From assembly GCF_011926545.1 (NCBI RefSeq), contig NZ_JAATIT010000002.1, forward strand, positions 434,001-498,000: a stretch of DNA of 64,000 nt. The letters run 5' to 3'. The notes below the pieces were generated by a model. That model made no database searches. It saw only the letters and a list, made by a program, of their open reading frames with translations, and had not been told where the DNA came from. This DNA is from Sphingopyxis italica. GTDB taxonomy: Bacteria > Pseudomonadota > Alphaproteobacteria > Sphingomonadales > Sphingomonadaceae. The position numbers were made by a program, and so were the translations under genes. Positions 1 through 9,137 of this stretch are shown in pieces (positions within the stretch are counted from its first letter, which is position 1; every line of letters begins with the position of its first letter).

Positions 1-14
1 GGGAGGACCGCGCG

Positions 15-1460
15 ATGGACAAACGCGAAGATTCCCTGCCGCCCGATGATGCGGCGATCGCCGAAGACCGCGAAACCGCCATCCGCGAACCCGAAACCGA
101 ACTCGACGAGGACGACCGGCTGAAGCCCGAATTCGTCCGCGACGTGATCGAACTTGCCGAGGCCGGCGAAGGCGAGGCGGCGCGCGAGCGCGTCGGCCGC
201 CTCCACCCCGCCGACATCGCCGACCTGTTCGAACTCGCCCGCACCGACGAGCGGCCGATGCTCGCCGCGGTGCTCGGCGACATGCTCTCCGCCGACGTGC
301 TTTCGGAAATGAACGATTATGTTCGCGAGGAGCTGATCGACCTCCTCGCGCCCGAGCAGGTGGCGGAGATCGCGTCCGAACTCGATACCGACGATGCCGT
401 CGCGATCATCGAGGACATGGAAGCGGACGAGCAGCAGGCCGTCCTGCAGGCGATGGAGCCCGAGGATCGCGCCGCGATCGAGGACGCGCTTTCCTTCCCC
501 GAGGAATCGGCGGGCCGTCTGATGCAGCGCGACCTGGTCGCGGTGCCCGAACATGTCACGGTCGGCGACGTCATCGACCGGCTGCGCGAAGATACCGAAC
601 TCACCAGCGATTTCTGGGAAATCTTCGTCGTCGATCCGATGCACAAACCGGTCGGCACCTGCCAGCTCAGCTGGATTCTCCGCACTCCGCGCGACATCGC
701 GATCGGCGACCTGATGAAGCGCGAACAAACGCTGATCCCGGTCGACATGGACCAGGAAGAGGTCGCGCTGCGCTTCCAGAAATATGCGCTGATCTCCGCC
801 GCCGTCGTCGACAAGGGCGGACGGCTGGTCGGCATGATCACGGTCGACGACATCGTCCACATCATTCAGGAAGAGGCCGGCGAGGATATCCTCCGCCTGT
901 CGGGCGCCGGCGACGGCGACATCAACGAGCCGATCCGCGAGACTTACAGCGCGCGCGTGCGCTGGCTGATCGCCAACCTCGGCACCGCGCTCGTCGCCTC
1001 GACGATCGTCGGCCTGTTCGGCGGCGCGATCGAGCATATGGTCGCCCTCGCCGCACTGATGCCGATCGTCGCGGGGGTCGGCGGCAACGCGGGGACGCAG
1101 ACGCTGGCGGTGACGGTGCGCGCGCTCGCGATGAACCAGCTCACCGATTCGAACAGCTGGCGCGCGATCTGGCGCGAGATGAAGATCGCGCTGCTCAACG
1201 GCGGGACGATCGCGCTGATCGCGGGAACGGCGACCGCGCTTTGGTTCGCGAACCCGATGCTCGGCGGGGTCATCGCCGCGGCGATGATCGTGAACATCTT
1301 TGTCGCCGGGGTCGCGGGGGTCGCGATCCCGCTGCTCCTCGACCGGCTCGATCAGGATCCCGCGGTCGCAAGCTCGATATTCGTCACAATGACGACCGAT
1401 TCCATGGGTTTTCTAGCCTTCTTGGGCCTCGCAGTGCTCAGCGGGCTCACCACGCTCTGA
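15..1460 (+). CDS. mgtE: Magnesium transporter MgtE
   Basis: 481 aa, a normal MgtE length. This family forms homodimeric Mg2+ channels in the inner membrane, gated by cytoplasmic Mg2+ binding. Order of parts: an acidic helical N domain (about residues 40-160), a CBS pair (about 165-290) and a C-terminal five-helix membrane domain (about 310-481). The pore signature GGNAGTQT lies near residue 360, and the last helices carry TTDSMGFLAFLGLA, both typical of MgtE. A GGGAGG ribosome-binding site sits 8 nt before the ATG. Any upstream promoter or riboswitch lies outside the window. Family assignment is firm; Mg2+ as substrate follows from the family. Confidence 0.96.
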   Translation: MDKREDSLPPDDAAIAEDRETAIREPETELDEDDRLKPEFVRDVIELAEAGEGEAARERVGRLHPADIADLFELARTDERPMLAAVLGDMLSADVLSEMNDYVREELIDLLAPEQVAEIASELDTDDAVAIIEDMEADEQQAVLQAMEPEDRAAIEDALSFPEESAGRLMQRDLVAVPEHVTVGDVIDRLREDTELTSDFWEIFVVDPMHKPVGTCQLSWILRTPRDIAIGDLMKREQTLIPVDMDQEEVALRFQKYALISAAVVDKGGRLVGMITVDDIVHIIQEEAGEDILRLSGAGDGDINEPIRETYSARVRWLIANLGTALVASTIVGLFGGAIEHMVALAALMPIVAGVGGNAGTQTLAVTVRALAMNQLTDSNSWRAIWREMKIALLNGGTIALIAGTATALWFANPMLGGVIAAAMIVNIFVAGVAGVAIPLLLDRLDQDPAVASSIFVTMTTDSMGFLAFLGLAVLSGLTTL

Positions 1461-1528
1461 CCGCAAGTCGCTGGAATCCAAGCGATTCAAAAGCGACGAA
1501 AAAAATTTCATGCCTGCGATTTTTTTTG

Positions 1529-1554
1529 GGAACTTATCCGCCGTATCGGTCGTT
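1529..1554 (+). promoter_or_regulatory. EcfG-type general stress promoter for the entericidin-like gene
   Basis: GGAAC at 1529-1533 and CGTT at 1551-1554 are separated by exactly 17 nt. This matches the GGAAC-N16/17-CGTT consensus of the alphaproteobacterial general-stress sigma factor EcfG. It would give a leader of roughly 120 nt before the lipoprotein at 1681. The match is seen in the sequence; use by EcfG is inferred. Confidence 0.6.
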
Positions 1555-1680
1555 TCCCATTCGAGCAGCGGTCATCGCCCCCCCGCAGCGCTGCTCAGCA
1601 ACATTGGCCCGGCCCGCATTCCCTCCCCCCCCTCGAAGCGTGCCGGGCCATTTTGCACCACTCCTGAGAGGTTACAAAAT

Positions 1681-1809
1681 ATGACGAGCTTCCGTGCAAT
1701 CCTTCTCGCCTTGTTGGCAAGCGTTCTGGTCACTGGTTGCAACACGGTAAAGGGCGCTGGCCGCGACATCGAGTCGGTCGGCGAAGCTGGCAGCGACGCC
1801 ATCGACTGA
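1681..1809 (+). CDS. Entericidin-like small lipoprotein
   Basis: 42 aa. A hydrophobic signal peptide ends in the lipobox VTGC (Cys20), followed by a short mature part containing NTVKGAGRDIESVG, the hallmark of the entericidin A/B family. These are tiny lipid-anchored proteins, often stress-induced, in the cell envelope. GAGAGG lies 9 nt before the ATG. An in-frame upstream start at 1510 would put non-signal sequence in front of the signal peptide and is less likely. It stands alone between mgtE and the convergent tat genes. Confidence 0.85.
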   Translation: MTSFRAILLALLASVLVTGCNTVKGAGRDIESVGEAGSDAID

Positions 1810-1825
1810 TCTTGAGTAACTTACC

Positions 1826-2635
1826 CTAAGCCTCTTCGAGAGGTTCGACAGGCGCCTCTTCGGCGCCTGTTTTGCGTCGGCGCTGGGTAAACCAGATCGC
1901 GAACAGCGATAATTCGTAAAGCAGGATCAGCGGCACCGCGAGCAGGAACTGGCTCAGAATATCGGGCGGCGTCGCGACCGCGGCGATCGCGAAGGCCGCC
2001 ACGATCATATAGCGCCGAGCCGACACCAGTTGCTCGCGCGTCACCAGCCCCGACCGTTCGATCAGCATCAGGAAGATCGGCAGCAGGAAGGCGATCCCGA
2101 ATGCCATGATGAACTGCATGATGAAGCTGAGGTAATTGGCGACCGACGGCAGTGCTTCCTGCTGAATCCCGCCCATATCGCCCTGATACCCCAGCAGGAA
2201 TTTCAGCGCGACGGGGACGGTCACGAAATAGGCGAGGCACGCCCCCGCGGTGAAGAGCACCGGCGTCGCGAACAGAAAGGGCAACAGCGCCCGCTTTTCC
2301 TTACGGTACAGGCCCGGAGCGACGAATTTCCACAGCTGGTTGGTAATCACGGGGAATGCGATCATCATCGAAGCGAAAAGCGCCACCTTGATCTGGACAA
2401 AAAATGCCTCGAACAACTGGGTATAGATGATCTTGCCCTGCCCCGCGGCGACGAGCGGCTGGACGAGGACGCTGAAGATCGGTTCCGCGAAATAGAGGCA
2501 GACGCCAAAGGCGAGAGCGATGGCGATCAGTGACTTCAAAAGCCGCGAGCGCAACTCGATCAGATGGTCGAGCAGCGGCATCTTGCCGCCGGCGCCATCA
2601 TGCTCTTCGGCGTTGATCGGCGTTTCGGCGGTCAT
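1826..2635 (-). CDS. tatC: Twin-arginine translocase subunit TatC
   Basis: 269 aa with the six-helix TatC layout. TatC is the inner-membrane receptor that binds twin-arginine signal peptides together with TatB. Diagnostic parts: an N-terminal cytoplasmic HLIELRSRLLKS segment, FFVQIKVALFASMMIAFPVI around helix 2, and LLPIFLMLIERSGLV in the fourth-helix region. The C-terminus is an Arg-rich then acidic tail. It overlaps the tatB stop by 4 nt (2632-2635), so translation is probably coupled. It is the last gene of the minus-strand operon. Confidence 0.96.
   Translation of the reverse strand: MTAETPINAEEHDGAGGKMPLLDHLIELRSRLLKSLIAIALAFGVCLYFAEPIFSVLVQPLVAAGQGKIIYTQLFEAFFVQIKVALFASMMIAFPVITNQLWKFVAPGLYRKEKRALLPFLFATPVLFTAGACLAYFVTVPVALKFLLGYQGDMGGIQQEALPSVANYLSFIMQFIMAFGIAFLLPIFLMLIERSGLVTREQLVSARRYMIVAAFAIAAVATPPDILSQFLLAVPLILLYELSLFAIWFTQRRRKTGAEEAPVEPLEEA
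1848..1873 (+). terminator. Rho-independent-like terminator for the entericidin-like transcript
   Basis: A 9-bp perfect stem (ACAGGCGCC / GGCGCCTGT, 1848-1856 and 1862-1870) with a 5-nt loop is followed by a short T run. It lies about 40 nt after the entericidin stop, inside the 3' coding end of the convergent tatC. The T run is short, so efficiency is uncertain. Confidence 0.5.
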
Positions 2636-3021
2636 GGCAGCGGTCCGTCGCGGGGCGGAATCGCATGGGTTTCGGGCGAGGCGGCAGCCGCGTCCTGATC
2701 GATGTCCTGATCGGTTGGTTCGGACGATGTTTCGGTGGCAGGCGAGGTCGCGGGAGCCGCCGGCTTTGCACCGGCGTCGTCGATGCGCGGAAATTCGCGC
2801 ATGATCGCGTCATTTTGCTCGCGCCACTGCTTTTCGAGCTCTTCAAGCTCGGCCTCGCGCATCATCGTGTCGAGCCCGGAACGGAAATGGCGCGCCATGC
2901 CGCGCGCCTTGCCCATCCATTTGCCTACGAAGCGCATCGCCTTGGGCAGATCCTTGGGTCCGATGACAACCAGGGCCACCACCACGACGAGCAACAACTC
3001 GGTGGGCGCGACATCAAACAT
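2632..3021 (-). CDS. tatB: Sec-independent translocase protein TatB
   Basis: 129 aa. The N-terminus MFDVAPTELLLVVVVALVVIGPKDLP is one membrane helix with the typical Glu and a Gly-Pro hinge. An amphipathic helix follows, then a charged tail rich in Pro and Ala. TatB partners TatC in binding Tat substrates. It lies between tatA (28-nt gap) and tatC (4-nt overlap), the usual order. The tail is low-complexity and probably disordered. Confidence 0.93.
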   Translation of the reverse strand: MFDVAPTELLLVVVVALVVIGPKDLPKAMRFVGKWMGKARGMARHFRSGLDTMMREAELEELEKQWREQNDAIMREFPRIDDAGAKPAAPATSPATETSSEPTDQDIDQDAAAASPETHAIPPRDGPLP

Positions 3022-3049
3022 TCAATTGGCTTTCCCGCAGGAAGAAGGA

Positions 3050-3286
3050 TCAGAGCTTGTCGTGCTCGTTGGTCGGCGTCGTCACCGGCGTGACGTCGGA
3101 GGCCCGCTGACCTTCGATATGCTTCGGCGTGGCGGCGGGCGGAGCGTCATCCTCCGTCATGCCCTTTTTGAAGCTTTTGATGCCCTTGGCGACATCGCCC
3201 ATCATGTCTGAAAAGCGGCCCTTGCCGAACAGCAGCAGGATCAAAATCCCGACGATCAGCCAGTGCCAGATGCTCAAACCACCCAT
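3050..3286 (-). CDS. tatA: Sec-independent translocase protein TatA
   Basis: 78 aa starting [21 protein letters not shown]. One N-terminal helix, the FGKGR hinge and an amphipathic helix ending FKKGM are standard for TatA, the pore-forming Tat subunit. The start at 3286 is chosen because AAGGAG lies 8 nt before it; an in-frame ATG at 3337 would add 17 unrelated residues. First gene of tatABC, 73 nt after scpB. Confidence 0.94.
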   Translation of the reverse strand: MGGLSIWHWLIVGILILLLFGKGRFSDMMGDVAKGIKSFKKGMTEDDAPPAATPKHIEGQRASDVTPVTTPTNEHDKL

Positions 3287-3359
3287 CTCAATATCTCCTT
3301 GAGCCGCCCATATAAGAACTGCGCTCTTCGAATGCACGTCCGGCGTTCAAAAAACGCCC

Positions 3360-3953
3360 CTAAGCTTCTTCGCCGTCTTTTACTAGGTCCAGTTCGTCCA
3401 TCGCTTCCTCGAAAGCGAGGTCGACCGGATCGAGCAGCCCTGCCGCACGCAAATCATCGATTCCCGGCAGATCCTTGCGGCTGGTGAGGCCGAAATGTTG
3501 CAGGAAAGCGTCGGTCGTCTTGTAGATCAGCGGCCGTCCCGGAACTTCGCGGCGTCCGGCGGGCATGACCCATTCGGCCTCCATCAGCACGTCGAGCGTT
3601 CCCTTCGACGTCTGGACGCCCCGGATCGCCTCGATTTCGGCGCGGCTGACGGGTTCGTGATAGGCGATGATCGCCAGCACCTCAGCGGCGGCGCGCGACA
3701 ATTTGCGCGGATCGTCGCGTTCGCGGCGCAAGAGATGCGCGAGGTCGGCGGGCGTCTGAAAATGCCAATGTCCGCCGCGTTCGACGAGTTCGATCCCGCT
3801 GCCCGCATGGCGCCGCGCGATGGCCTCGATGATCGCCTTCACCTGTCCGGGGGTCATTTCGTCGCCAAGACGCCCGGCGACCTGCCGCGCGTCGAGCGGT
3901 TCGTCGCTGGCGAACAGCATCGCCTCTATCGCGCGTTCGAGATCGTCGATCAT
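3360..3953 (-). CDS. scpB: Segregation and condensation protein ScpB
   Basis: 197 aa. ScpB is the winged-helix kleisin-associated subunit of the bacterial SMC condensin complex. The N-terminal wing contains AIEAMLFASDEPLDARQVAGRL. The second wing contains the family block LAIIAYHEPVSRAEIEAIRG, and GRPLIYKTTDAFLQHFGL follows. It overlaps scpA by 4 nt, as is common for this pair, and is followed by tatA. Confidence 0.95.
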   Translation of the reverse strand: MIDDLERAIEAMLFASDEPLDARQVAGRLGDEMTPGQVKAIIEAIARRHAGSGIELVERGGHWHFQTPADLAHLLRRERDDPRKLSRAAAEVLAIIAYHEPVSRAEIEAIRGVQTSKGTLDVLMEAEWVMPAGRREVPGRPLIYKTTDAFLQHFGLTSRKDLPGIDDLRAAGLLDPVDLAFEEAMDELDLVKDGEEA

Positions 3954-4735
3954 GCTCGATGCTCCGCAGGTGCCACTTTCAGATAGAGCGGCTCGAACGC
4001 GCCTTCCTGCTTCAGCTCGACGCGTCCCTGCCGCGCCAGCTCGAGCGCGGCGACGAAACTCGATGCGATCGCCGAGCGGCGCAGCGGACCGTCATAGTCG
4101 CCCGGCAGGAAATCGGCGAGTTCGGCCCAGTCGAGCTTCACCCCAAGCATCCGCTGAAGATGATGCAGCGCGGCGTCGAGCGTGATCACCGGGCGGCGCG
4201 ACACCATATGCACGACGGGTTCGGAGCGCAGCTTGACCTGCCCATAGGCGGCAAGAAGGTCATAGAGACTCGCATCCCACCGCCGCAGCTTGATGTCGCG
4301 CAGCCCCTCGGGTTTGGCGCGCAGGAAGACGTCGCGGCCGATCCTGTCGCGTGCGAGCAGCCGCGCGGCCGCGTCGCGCATCGCCGCGAGCCGCTGGAGG
4401 CGGAGTTGCAGCCGCAGCGCCAGCTCGTCAGGCGACGGATCCTCGAGCGGATCCTTCGGCAGCAGCAGCGCCGATTTGAGGTAGGCGAGCCACGCCGCCA
4501 TCACGAGATAATCGGCCGCGACCTCCAGCTTCAGTTCGCGCGCCTCGGCGATGAAGGTCAGATATTGCTCGACGAGCGCAAGAATCGAAATCTGCTTGAG
4601 GTCGACCTTCTGGTTGCGCGCCAGCGTCAGTAGCAGATCAAGCGGGCCCTCCCAGCTTTCGAGCGACAGTTGCAACGCGTCGTCGCGCTCGGGCGCCGCC
4701 GGCACGATCTCGAAATCGAGCGGCAGCGCCTCCAT
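3950..4735 (-). CDS. scpA: Segregation and condensation protein ScpA
   Basis: 261 aa. ScpA is the kleisin that bridges SMC heads. The family signature LESWEGPLDLLLTLARNQKVDL lies near residues 25-46, then EQYLTFIAEARELKLEVAADYLVMAAWLAYLKS. The C-terminal winged-helix part contains RSAIASSFVAALELARQGRV. The start at 4735 (MEALPLDFE) lies 8 nt after the nagZ stop; a longer frame to 4876 would run inside nagZ and is not believable. Confidence 0.94.
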   Translation of the reverse strand: MEALPLDFEIVPAAPERDDALQLSLESWEGPLDLLLTLARNQKVDLKQISILALVEQYLTFIAEARELKLEVAADYLVMAAWLAYLKSALLLPKDPLEDPSPDELALRLQLRLQRLAAMRDAAARLLARDRIGRDVFLRAKPEGLRDIKLRRWDASLYDLLAAYGQVKLRSEPVVHMVSRRPVITLDAALHHLQRMLGVKLDWAELADFLPGDYDGPLRRSAIASSFVAALELARQGRVELKQEGAFEPLYLKVAPAEHRA

Positions 4736-4742
4736 CGGCGGA

Positions 4743-5750
4743 TCAGGCCGTCGCCAGCAGCGCGTCGCGCTGATCGACGAGCGTCGCGAATTCGCGGCCG
4801 TCGCTGTCGCCCGCAATCCGGTCCATCGCGCCCTCCAACCGCGCGCGCGATACGGTGCTGATCGGGTCCAGCGCATTGGCGATGCCGATCATGTCGTCCA
4901 TCTTCCCCCAGCAATTGAGCGCGATGTCGCACCCCGCAGCAATCGCGTCGGCGGCGCGCGACGGCACATCGCCCGACAGCGCCTTCATGTCGAGGTCGTC
5001 GGTCATCAGCAAGCCGTGGAAACCGATGCGCTGGCGAATGACGCTGTCGATGACGACCGGCGACAGCGTCGCGGGCCGGTCGGGGTCCCATGCCTCGAAA
5101 ATGACGTGGCAGGTCATCGCCATCGCCGCGTCGCGCAGCGCCGCGAAGGGCGCGAGATCGGTCTGCAATTCGCGATCCGCCGCCGTAACCGTGGGCAGCG
5201 CCTCATGCGTGTCGAGCAGGGCGCGGCCGTGGCCGGGGATATGTTTGACGATGCCGACGACGCCGCCCGCCTGCAATCCGCCGAGGATCGCACGGCCCAG
5301 CGCCGCGACGCGCATCGGCTCGCTGCCGAGCGCACGGTCGCCGATGACGTCGCTCGCACCCGGCTGGCGGACGTCGAGGAGCGGCAAGCAGTCGACGGTG
5401 ATACCCACTTCGGCGAGCATGATAGCGAGCGCCATCGCGTTGAGCCGTGCCGCTTCGATCGCGCTGGCGGGCGCGCGATCATACAGCGCGTCGAACGCCG
5501 CCCCGCTTGGGAAAAGCGGCCATTCGGGCGATTTCATGCGTGCCACACGCCCGCCCTCCTGATCGATCAGGATCGGCAGGTCGGTGCGGCCGTCGAGAGC
5601 GCGAAGCTCGTCGGTGAGGCGCCGCAACTGCTCGCGGTTCTCGATATTGCGCCCGAACAATATATAGCCCGCCGGGTCGCTATCGCGGAAAAAGGCGCGC
5701 TCATCGTCGGTGAGGGTCGGGCCCGACAGGCCGAAAATAGCGGGTATCAT
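4743..5750 (-). CDS. nagZ: Beta-N-acetylhexosaminidase (peptidoglycan recycling)
   Basis: 335 aa, glycoside hydrolase family 3, cytosolic NagZ type, with no signal peptide. It removes GlcNAc from GlcNAc-1,6-anhydroMurNAc muropeptides. Visible motifs are KHIPGHGRALLDTHEALP (the KH-x-PGHG catalytic loop) and LLMTDDLDMKAL, which carries the nucleophile Asp. GGAGG lies 10 nt before the ATG. It sits between the SPOR protein and scpA in the minus-strand operon. Confidence 0.93.
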   Translation of the reverse strand: MIPAIFGLSGPTLTDDERAFFRDSDPAGYILFGRNIENREQLRRLTDELRALDGRTDLPILIDQEGGRVARMKSPEWPLFPSGAAFDALYDRAPASAIEAARLNAMALAIMLAEVGITVDCLPLLDVRQPGASDVIGDRALGSEPMRVAALGRAILGGLQAGGVVGIVKHIPGHGRALLDTHEALPTVTAADRELQTDLAPFAALRDAAMAMTCHVIFEAWDPDRPATLSPVVIDSVIRQRIGFHGLLMTDDLDMKALSGDVPSRAADAIAAGCDIALNCWGKMDDMIGIANALDPISTVSRARLEGAMDRIAGDSDGREFATLVDQRDALLATA

Positions 5751-5857
5751 CGTCGATCAACCTCCATCGGCCGCCGCCCCCTCAGGCCGCGACCAGGGCA
5801 TCAACATGCCACAGCGACAGGATCGCACCAACGGAGTCTGCGGCCAAGCGGGCCGAA

Positions 5858-6607
5858 TCAGCGGACGACGACGCAATTTTCACCGGCTACGCGCAATTTT
5901 CCGCACAAATTCGAAGCATTGGCGGACGTTCCTGCCGACACGCGCAAGCGATAGACGGTGCCGTCGCCGACCTTCGCCGGCGAAATCGATCGATTGAGCT
6001 CGGCCAGATAGGCAAAACGCTTCGACAGGTTGGTCCATGCCTTCGCCGCCGCCCCTTCGCTGCTGAAGGCGCCGAGCTGGATCATCGCCGTACCCGATGC
6101 GGGCGGCTCCGGCTTGGTATCGGCTGTCTTGACCGGCGCGGCCGGCTTCGACTTTTCCTGGGGAGCAGCCTTCGGCGGGGCCGCCTTTCCGGATGCCTTC
6201 TTCGCCGCAGCCTCGCGTTCAGCCAGCGTCACGGCGGGTTCCTCGGGCATTCGCGCCGGATCGACCTTGCCCGCCGGCTCGGCCCCTTCGCTGGCGGAAA
6301 AGGCGACATCGCCCTCGCCTTCAAATGTCCTCGCGCCGTCATTCGCCGGCGCCACCTTGTAATCGCCCTGCTGCGCGACGATCAACTCACCGTTGCCGCG
6401 CGCGCCGCCATTCTGGATCCACCACAAGCCGCCGAGCACGGCCCCGATCAACAGCAGCCCGCCAAGGACCATGACAAGCAGGCGCACGGGCGAAACCTCG
6501 CCCTCTTCCTCGAACCCGTCGGCCGCTTCGAGCCAGGGAAGCCGGTCCTCGTCCTCGAGACCAAGCCCTGTATCGCCCTGCCCCGCATCCTTGCCCTCGG
6601 CCATCAA
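5858..6607 (-). CDS. SPOR-domain membrane protein
   Basis: 249 aa. A cytoplasmic acidic N-terminus (about 40 residues) precedes one membrane helix (LLVMVLGGLLLIGAVLGGLW), then a long Ala/Pro/Lys-rich periplasmic linker. The C-terminal SPOR domain (about 170-249) begins MIQLGAFSSEGAAAKAWTNL. SPOR domains bind septal peptidoglycan lacking stem peptides, so a role at the division site is likely. Its ATG overlaps the argS stop by 4 nt. It is often paired with argS and nagZ in alphaproteobacteria. Confidence 0.88.
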   Translation of the reverse strand: MMAEGKDAGQGDTGLGLEDEDRLPWLEAADGFEEEGEVSPVRLLVMVLGGLLLIGAVLGGLWWIQNGGARGNGELIVAQQGDYKVAPANDGARTFEGEGDVAFSASEGAEPAGKVDPARMPEEPAVTLAEREAAAKKASGKAAPPKAAPQEKSKPAAPVKTADTKPEPPASGTAMIQLGAFSSEGAAAKAWTNLSKRFAYLAELNRSISPAKVGDGTVYRLRVSAGTSANASNLCGKLRVAGENCVVVR

Positions 6608-8331
6608 TTCATCTCCTCGAGCGCCTCAACCCCCATCAGGAAGAGCCCGTTGCGGATAACCTGCCCGATTCCGTCGGCCAAATAAAGCCGCGTCGCAGTC
6701 AGTTCGGGGTCATTGTCGAGCACGATCCGCGCCGACGGGTCGTCGTTGCCGAGATTATACCAGGCATGGAACGCCGCGGCGACATCGGCCAGATAGAAGG
6801 CGATCCGGTGCGGCTCGCGCGCCGACGCCGCCGCTTCGACGGTGCGCGGAAATTGCGCGAGGAGCTTGATCAACCCCAATTCATGCGCGCCCAACCGCGC
6901 CGGGGCCGGCGAAGGCAGGTCGATCCCGGCATCGGCGGCCTTTTTGCGCAGGCGCGAAATCCGGGCGTTGGCATATTGCAGATACCAGACGGGATTGTCG
7001 CGCGACGCCTCGACCACCTTGGCGAAGTCGAAGTCCATCTGCGCGTCGGCCTTGCGCGTCAGCATGGTGAAACGCACCGCATCCTTGCCGACCTCGTCGA
7101 CGACGTCGGCGAGCGTCACGAAATTGCCCGCGCGCTTCGACATCTTGAACGGCTCGCCATTTTTGAGCAGGCGGACCATCTGCACCAGCTTGACGTCAAA
7201 ACGGGTCTTGCCGTCGGTCAGCGCGGCGACCGCGGCCTTGATCCGCTTGACGGTGCCGGCATGGTCGGCGCCCCAGATGTCGATCAGTTCGTCGGCATTC
7301 TGGCTCTTTTGAAAGTGATAGGCGAGGTCGGCGCCGAAATAGGTCCAGCTGCCGTCCGACTTCTTGATCGGACGGTCCTGATCGTCGCCGAACCGCGTCG
7401 AGCGGAACAGCGGCAGCTCGACCGGCTCCCAGTCTTCGGGCGTTTCGCCCTTCGGCGCTTCGAGCAGGCCGTCATAGACGAGATCATGGTCGCGCAGCCA
7501 TTTTTCGGCCGCAGCCGGCTTGCCCTCGGCCTGCAGTTCGGCTTCCGAGGAGAAGAGGTCGTGATGGATGCCGAGCTTGGCGAGATCTTCGCGGATCATG
7601 TCCATCATCGCACTGACCGCCTCGGCGCGGAACAGGCCGAGCCACGCGCTTTCGGGCGCGCCGACGAAGCGTTCGCCATGTTCGGCCGCGAGCTTGCCGG
7701 CAACCGGCTTCAGATAATCGCCGGGGTAAAGTCCTTCGGGGATCGCGCCGATGTCTTCGCCGAGCGCCTCGCGATACCGCATGTGAACCGAGCGCGCGAG
7801 CACGTCGACCTGCGCGCCGGCGTCGTTGACATAATATTCGCGGATCACCCCGTGCCCCGCATATTCGAGCAGCGCGGCGAGCGCGTCGCCGACCACCGCA
7901 CCACGGCAATGGCCCACGTGCATCGGGCCTGTGGGATTAGCGGAAACATATTCGACGTTGACGGACCGCCCTTGCCCCATCGTCGACCGCCCATAATCGC
8001 CGCCTTCGCTGAAGATCAGCGCCAGTTCGTCGCGCCAGCTGTCGTCGACGAGGCGCAGGTTGATGAAACCGGGGCCGGCTACGCTCGCCTCGGTCACCTC
8101 ATCGAGCTTGCCGAGCTCGGCGGCAAGCAGATCGGCGAGCGCGCGCGGGTTCATTCCCGCTGGTTTGGCGAGCACCATGGCGGCATTGGTCGCGACATCG
8201 CCATGCGCCGGGTCGCGCGGCGGCTCGACGCTGATCGCGCTGCGATCGAGGCCGTCCGGCAGGGCATTGCGGGCGGCAAGCGCGTCGAGCGCGGCACCGA
8301 TATGATCGGAAAAACGGCTGAACAGGGTCAC
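6604..8331 (-). CDS. argS: Arginyl-tRNA synthetase
   Basis: 575 aa from a GTG start at 8331 (VTLFSRFSDHIGAAL), which matches the normal ArgS N-terminus. The open frame to 8391 would add 20 atypical residues. ArgS charges tRNA-Arg. The class I signatures are HVGH (in SANPTGPMHVGH) and KMSKR (in FKMSKRAGNFVTL). The N-terminal additional domain contains AHGDVATNAAM, and the C-terminal DALR anticodon-binding domain ends near VIRNGLFLMGVEAL. It is the first gene of an eight-gene minus-strand run ending with tatC. Confidence 0.96.
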   Translation of the reverse strand: MTLFSRFSDHIGAALDALAARNALPDGLDRSAISVEPPRDPAHGDVATNAAMVLAKPAGMNPRALADLLAAELGKLDEVTEASVAGPGFINLRLVDDSWRDELALIFSEGGDYGRSTMGQGRSVNVEYVSANPTGPMHVGHCRGAVVGDALAALLEYAGHGVIREYYVNDAGAQVDVLARSVHMRYREALGEDIGAIPEGLYPGDYLKPVAGKLAAEHGERFVGAPESAWLGLFRAEAVSAMMDMIREDLAKLGIHHDLFSSEAELQAEGKPAAAEKWLRDHDLVYDGLLEAPKGETPEDWEPVELPLFRSTRFGDDQDRPIKKSDGSWTYFGADLAYHFQKSQNADELIDIWGADHAGTVKRIKAAVAALTDGKTRFDVKLVQMVRLLKNGEPFKMSKRAGNFVTLADVVDEVGKDAVRFTMLTRKADAQMDFDFAKVVEASRDNPVWYLQYANARISRLRKKAADAGIDLPSPAPARLGAHELGLIKLLAQFPRTVEAAASAREPHRIAFYLADVAAAFHAWYNLGNDDPSARIVLDNDPELTATRLYLADGIGQVIRNGLFLMGVEALEEMN

Positions 8332-8465
8332 AGGGCTTGGCCTATCTTGGATCGGAGAAAGTCTTGCGCGCCCTAACGCAGCTTGGGGCACGCGAAAAGC
8401 CCTGCGTCACCGGGCGGCGCGCAGGGCGTGAAGAGGCGAACGGCGCCGCTGCGCCGCCGCGAGAC

Positions 8466-9137
8466 CTATCGTCGGACGTTATATTCGAGCTGGTCCTGCG
8501 TCAGCTGGAAGCCGACGAGCAGCTCGAAACTGGCGCGTTGCACCGCGGCGCGCACTTCGGGCAGGCTCAGCGGATCGATCGCCGCGTCCTGATCTCCCGG
8601 CTTGCGCTTGCGGGTGATGCGTTCCTGAATATCGGCGGGAAGCGTCGCGGCGGCGCGGTCGACGTAGGCCGAAGCCTGTCCGCGTCCCGTGCCGCGCACC
8701 TGCCCCTCGGCAAAAGTCACGGCGACATTGCCGAGCCGCTTCGCGACCACCGCGGTGCCGCCCTGCAGCACCGTGGCATAATAGGGCAGCGTCACGGTGC
8801 GCGCGGGTCCAGCCTCGCGCCGCGTCGCGACGACATCGAAGCTCGCAAGCTGATAGACTTTCTCGCCCTCCTCGTTGCACTGCGGCGTGACGTTGGTGAT
8901 GGCGGCGACGACGTCGACCGCGCTCGCGTCGCGGCTCGTCGCTGGGTCGAACATCGTGATATCGCCGGTGTGCAGCGGCACGGCGACCGCCGGACAGGCG
9001 CTGCGCGTCGCGGTGATGCCGACGCCGCCCGCAACGGCGATTTCATTGTCCTTCGCGCAGCCCGCCGCCGTCGCCATGGCTGCCGTGCCGCACAGCACGG
9101 TCAGAAACTTACGCGACGGGAACGAAATGGACATCAT
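8466..9137 (-). CDS. Putative lipoprotein of unknown function
   Basis: 223 aa from the ATG at 9137; GGAAAG lies 12 nt upstream, and a TTG at 9155 is the alternative start. A signal peptide ends in the lipobox TAAGC, so the protein is probably lipid-anchored. The mature part is beta-rich, with about two further Cys residues (SACPAV and PQCNEE). It contains DITMFDP and SFDVVATRREAG, and ends LEYNVRR. I do not recognise a named family. It is divergent from ispH and 134 nt upstream of argS on the same strand. Confidence 0.75.
   Translation of the reverse strand: MMSISFPSRKFLTVLCGTAAMATAAGCAKDNEIAVAGGVGITATRSACPAVAVPLHTGDITMFDPATSRDASAVDVVAAITNVTPQCNEEGEKVYQLASFDVVATRREAGPARTVTLPYYATVLQGGTAVVAKRLGNVAVTFAEGQVRGTGRGQASAYVDRAAATLPADIQERITRKRKPGDQDAAIDPLSLPEVRAAVQRASFELLVGFQLTQDQLEYNVRR

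Noticed and set aside
1460-1510. Possible terminator after mgtE (GTCGCT ... AGCGAC followed by A-rich sequence)
   Set aside because: The stem is only 6 bp with a loop of about 20 nt; not convincing.
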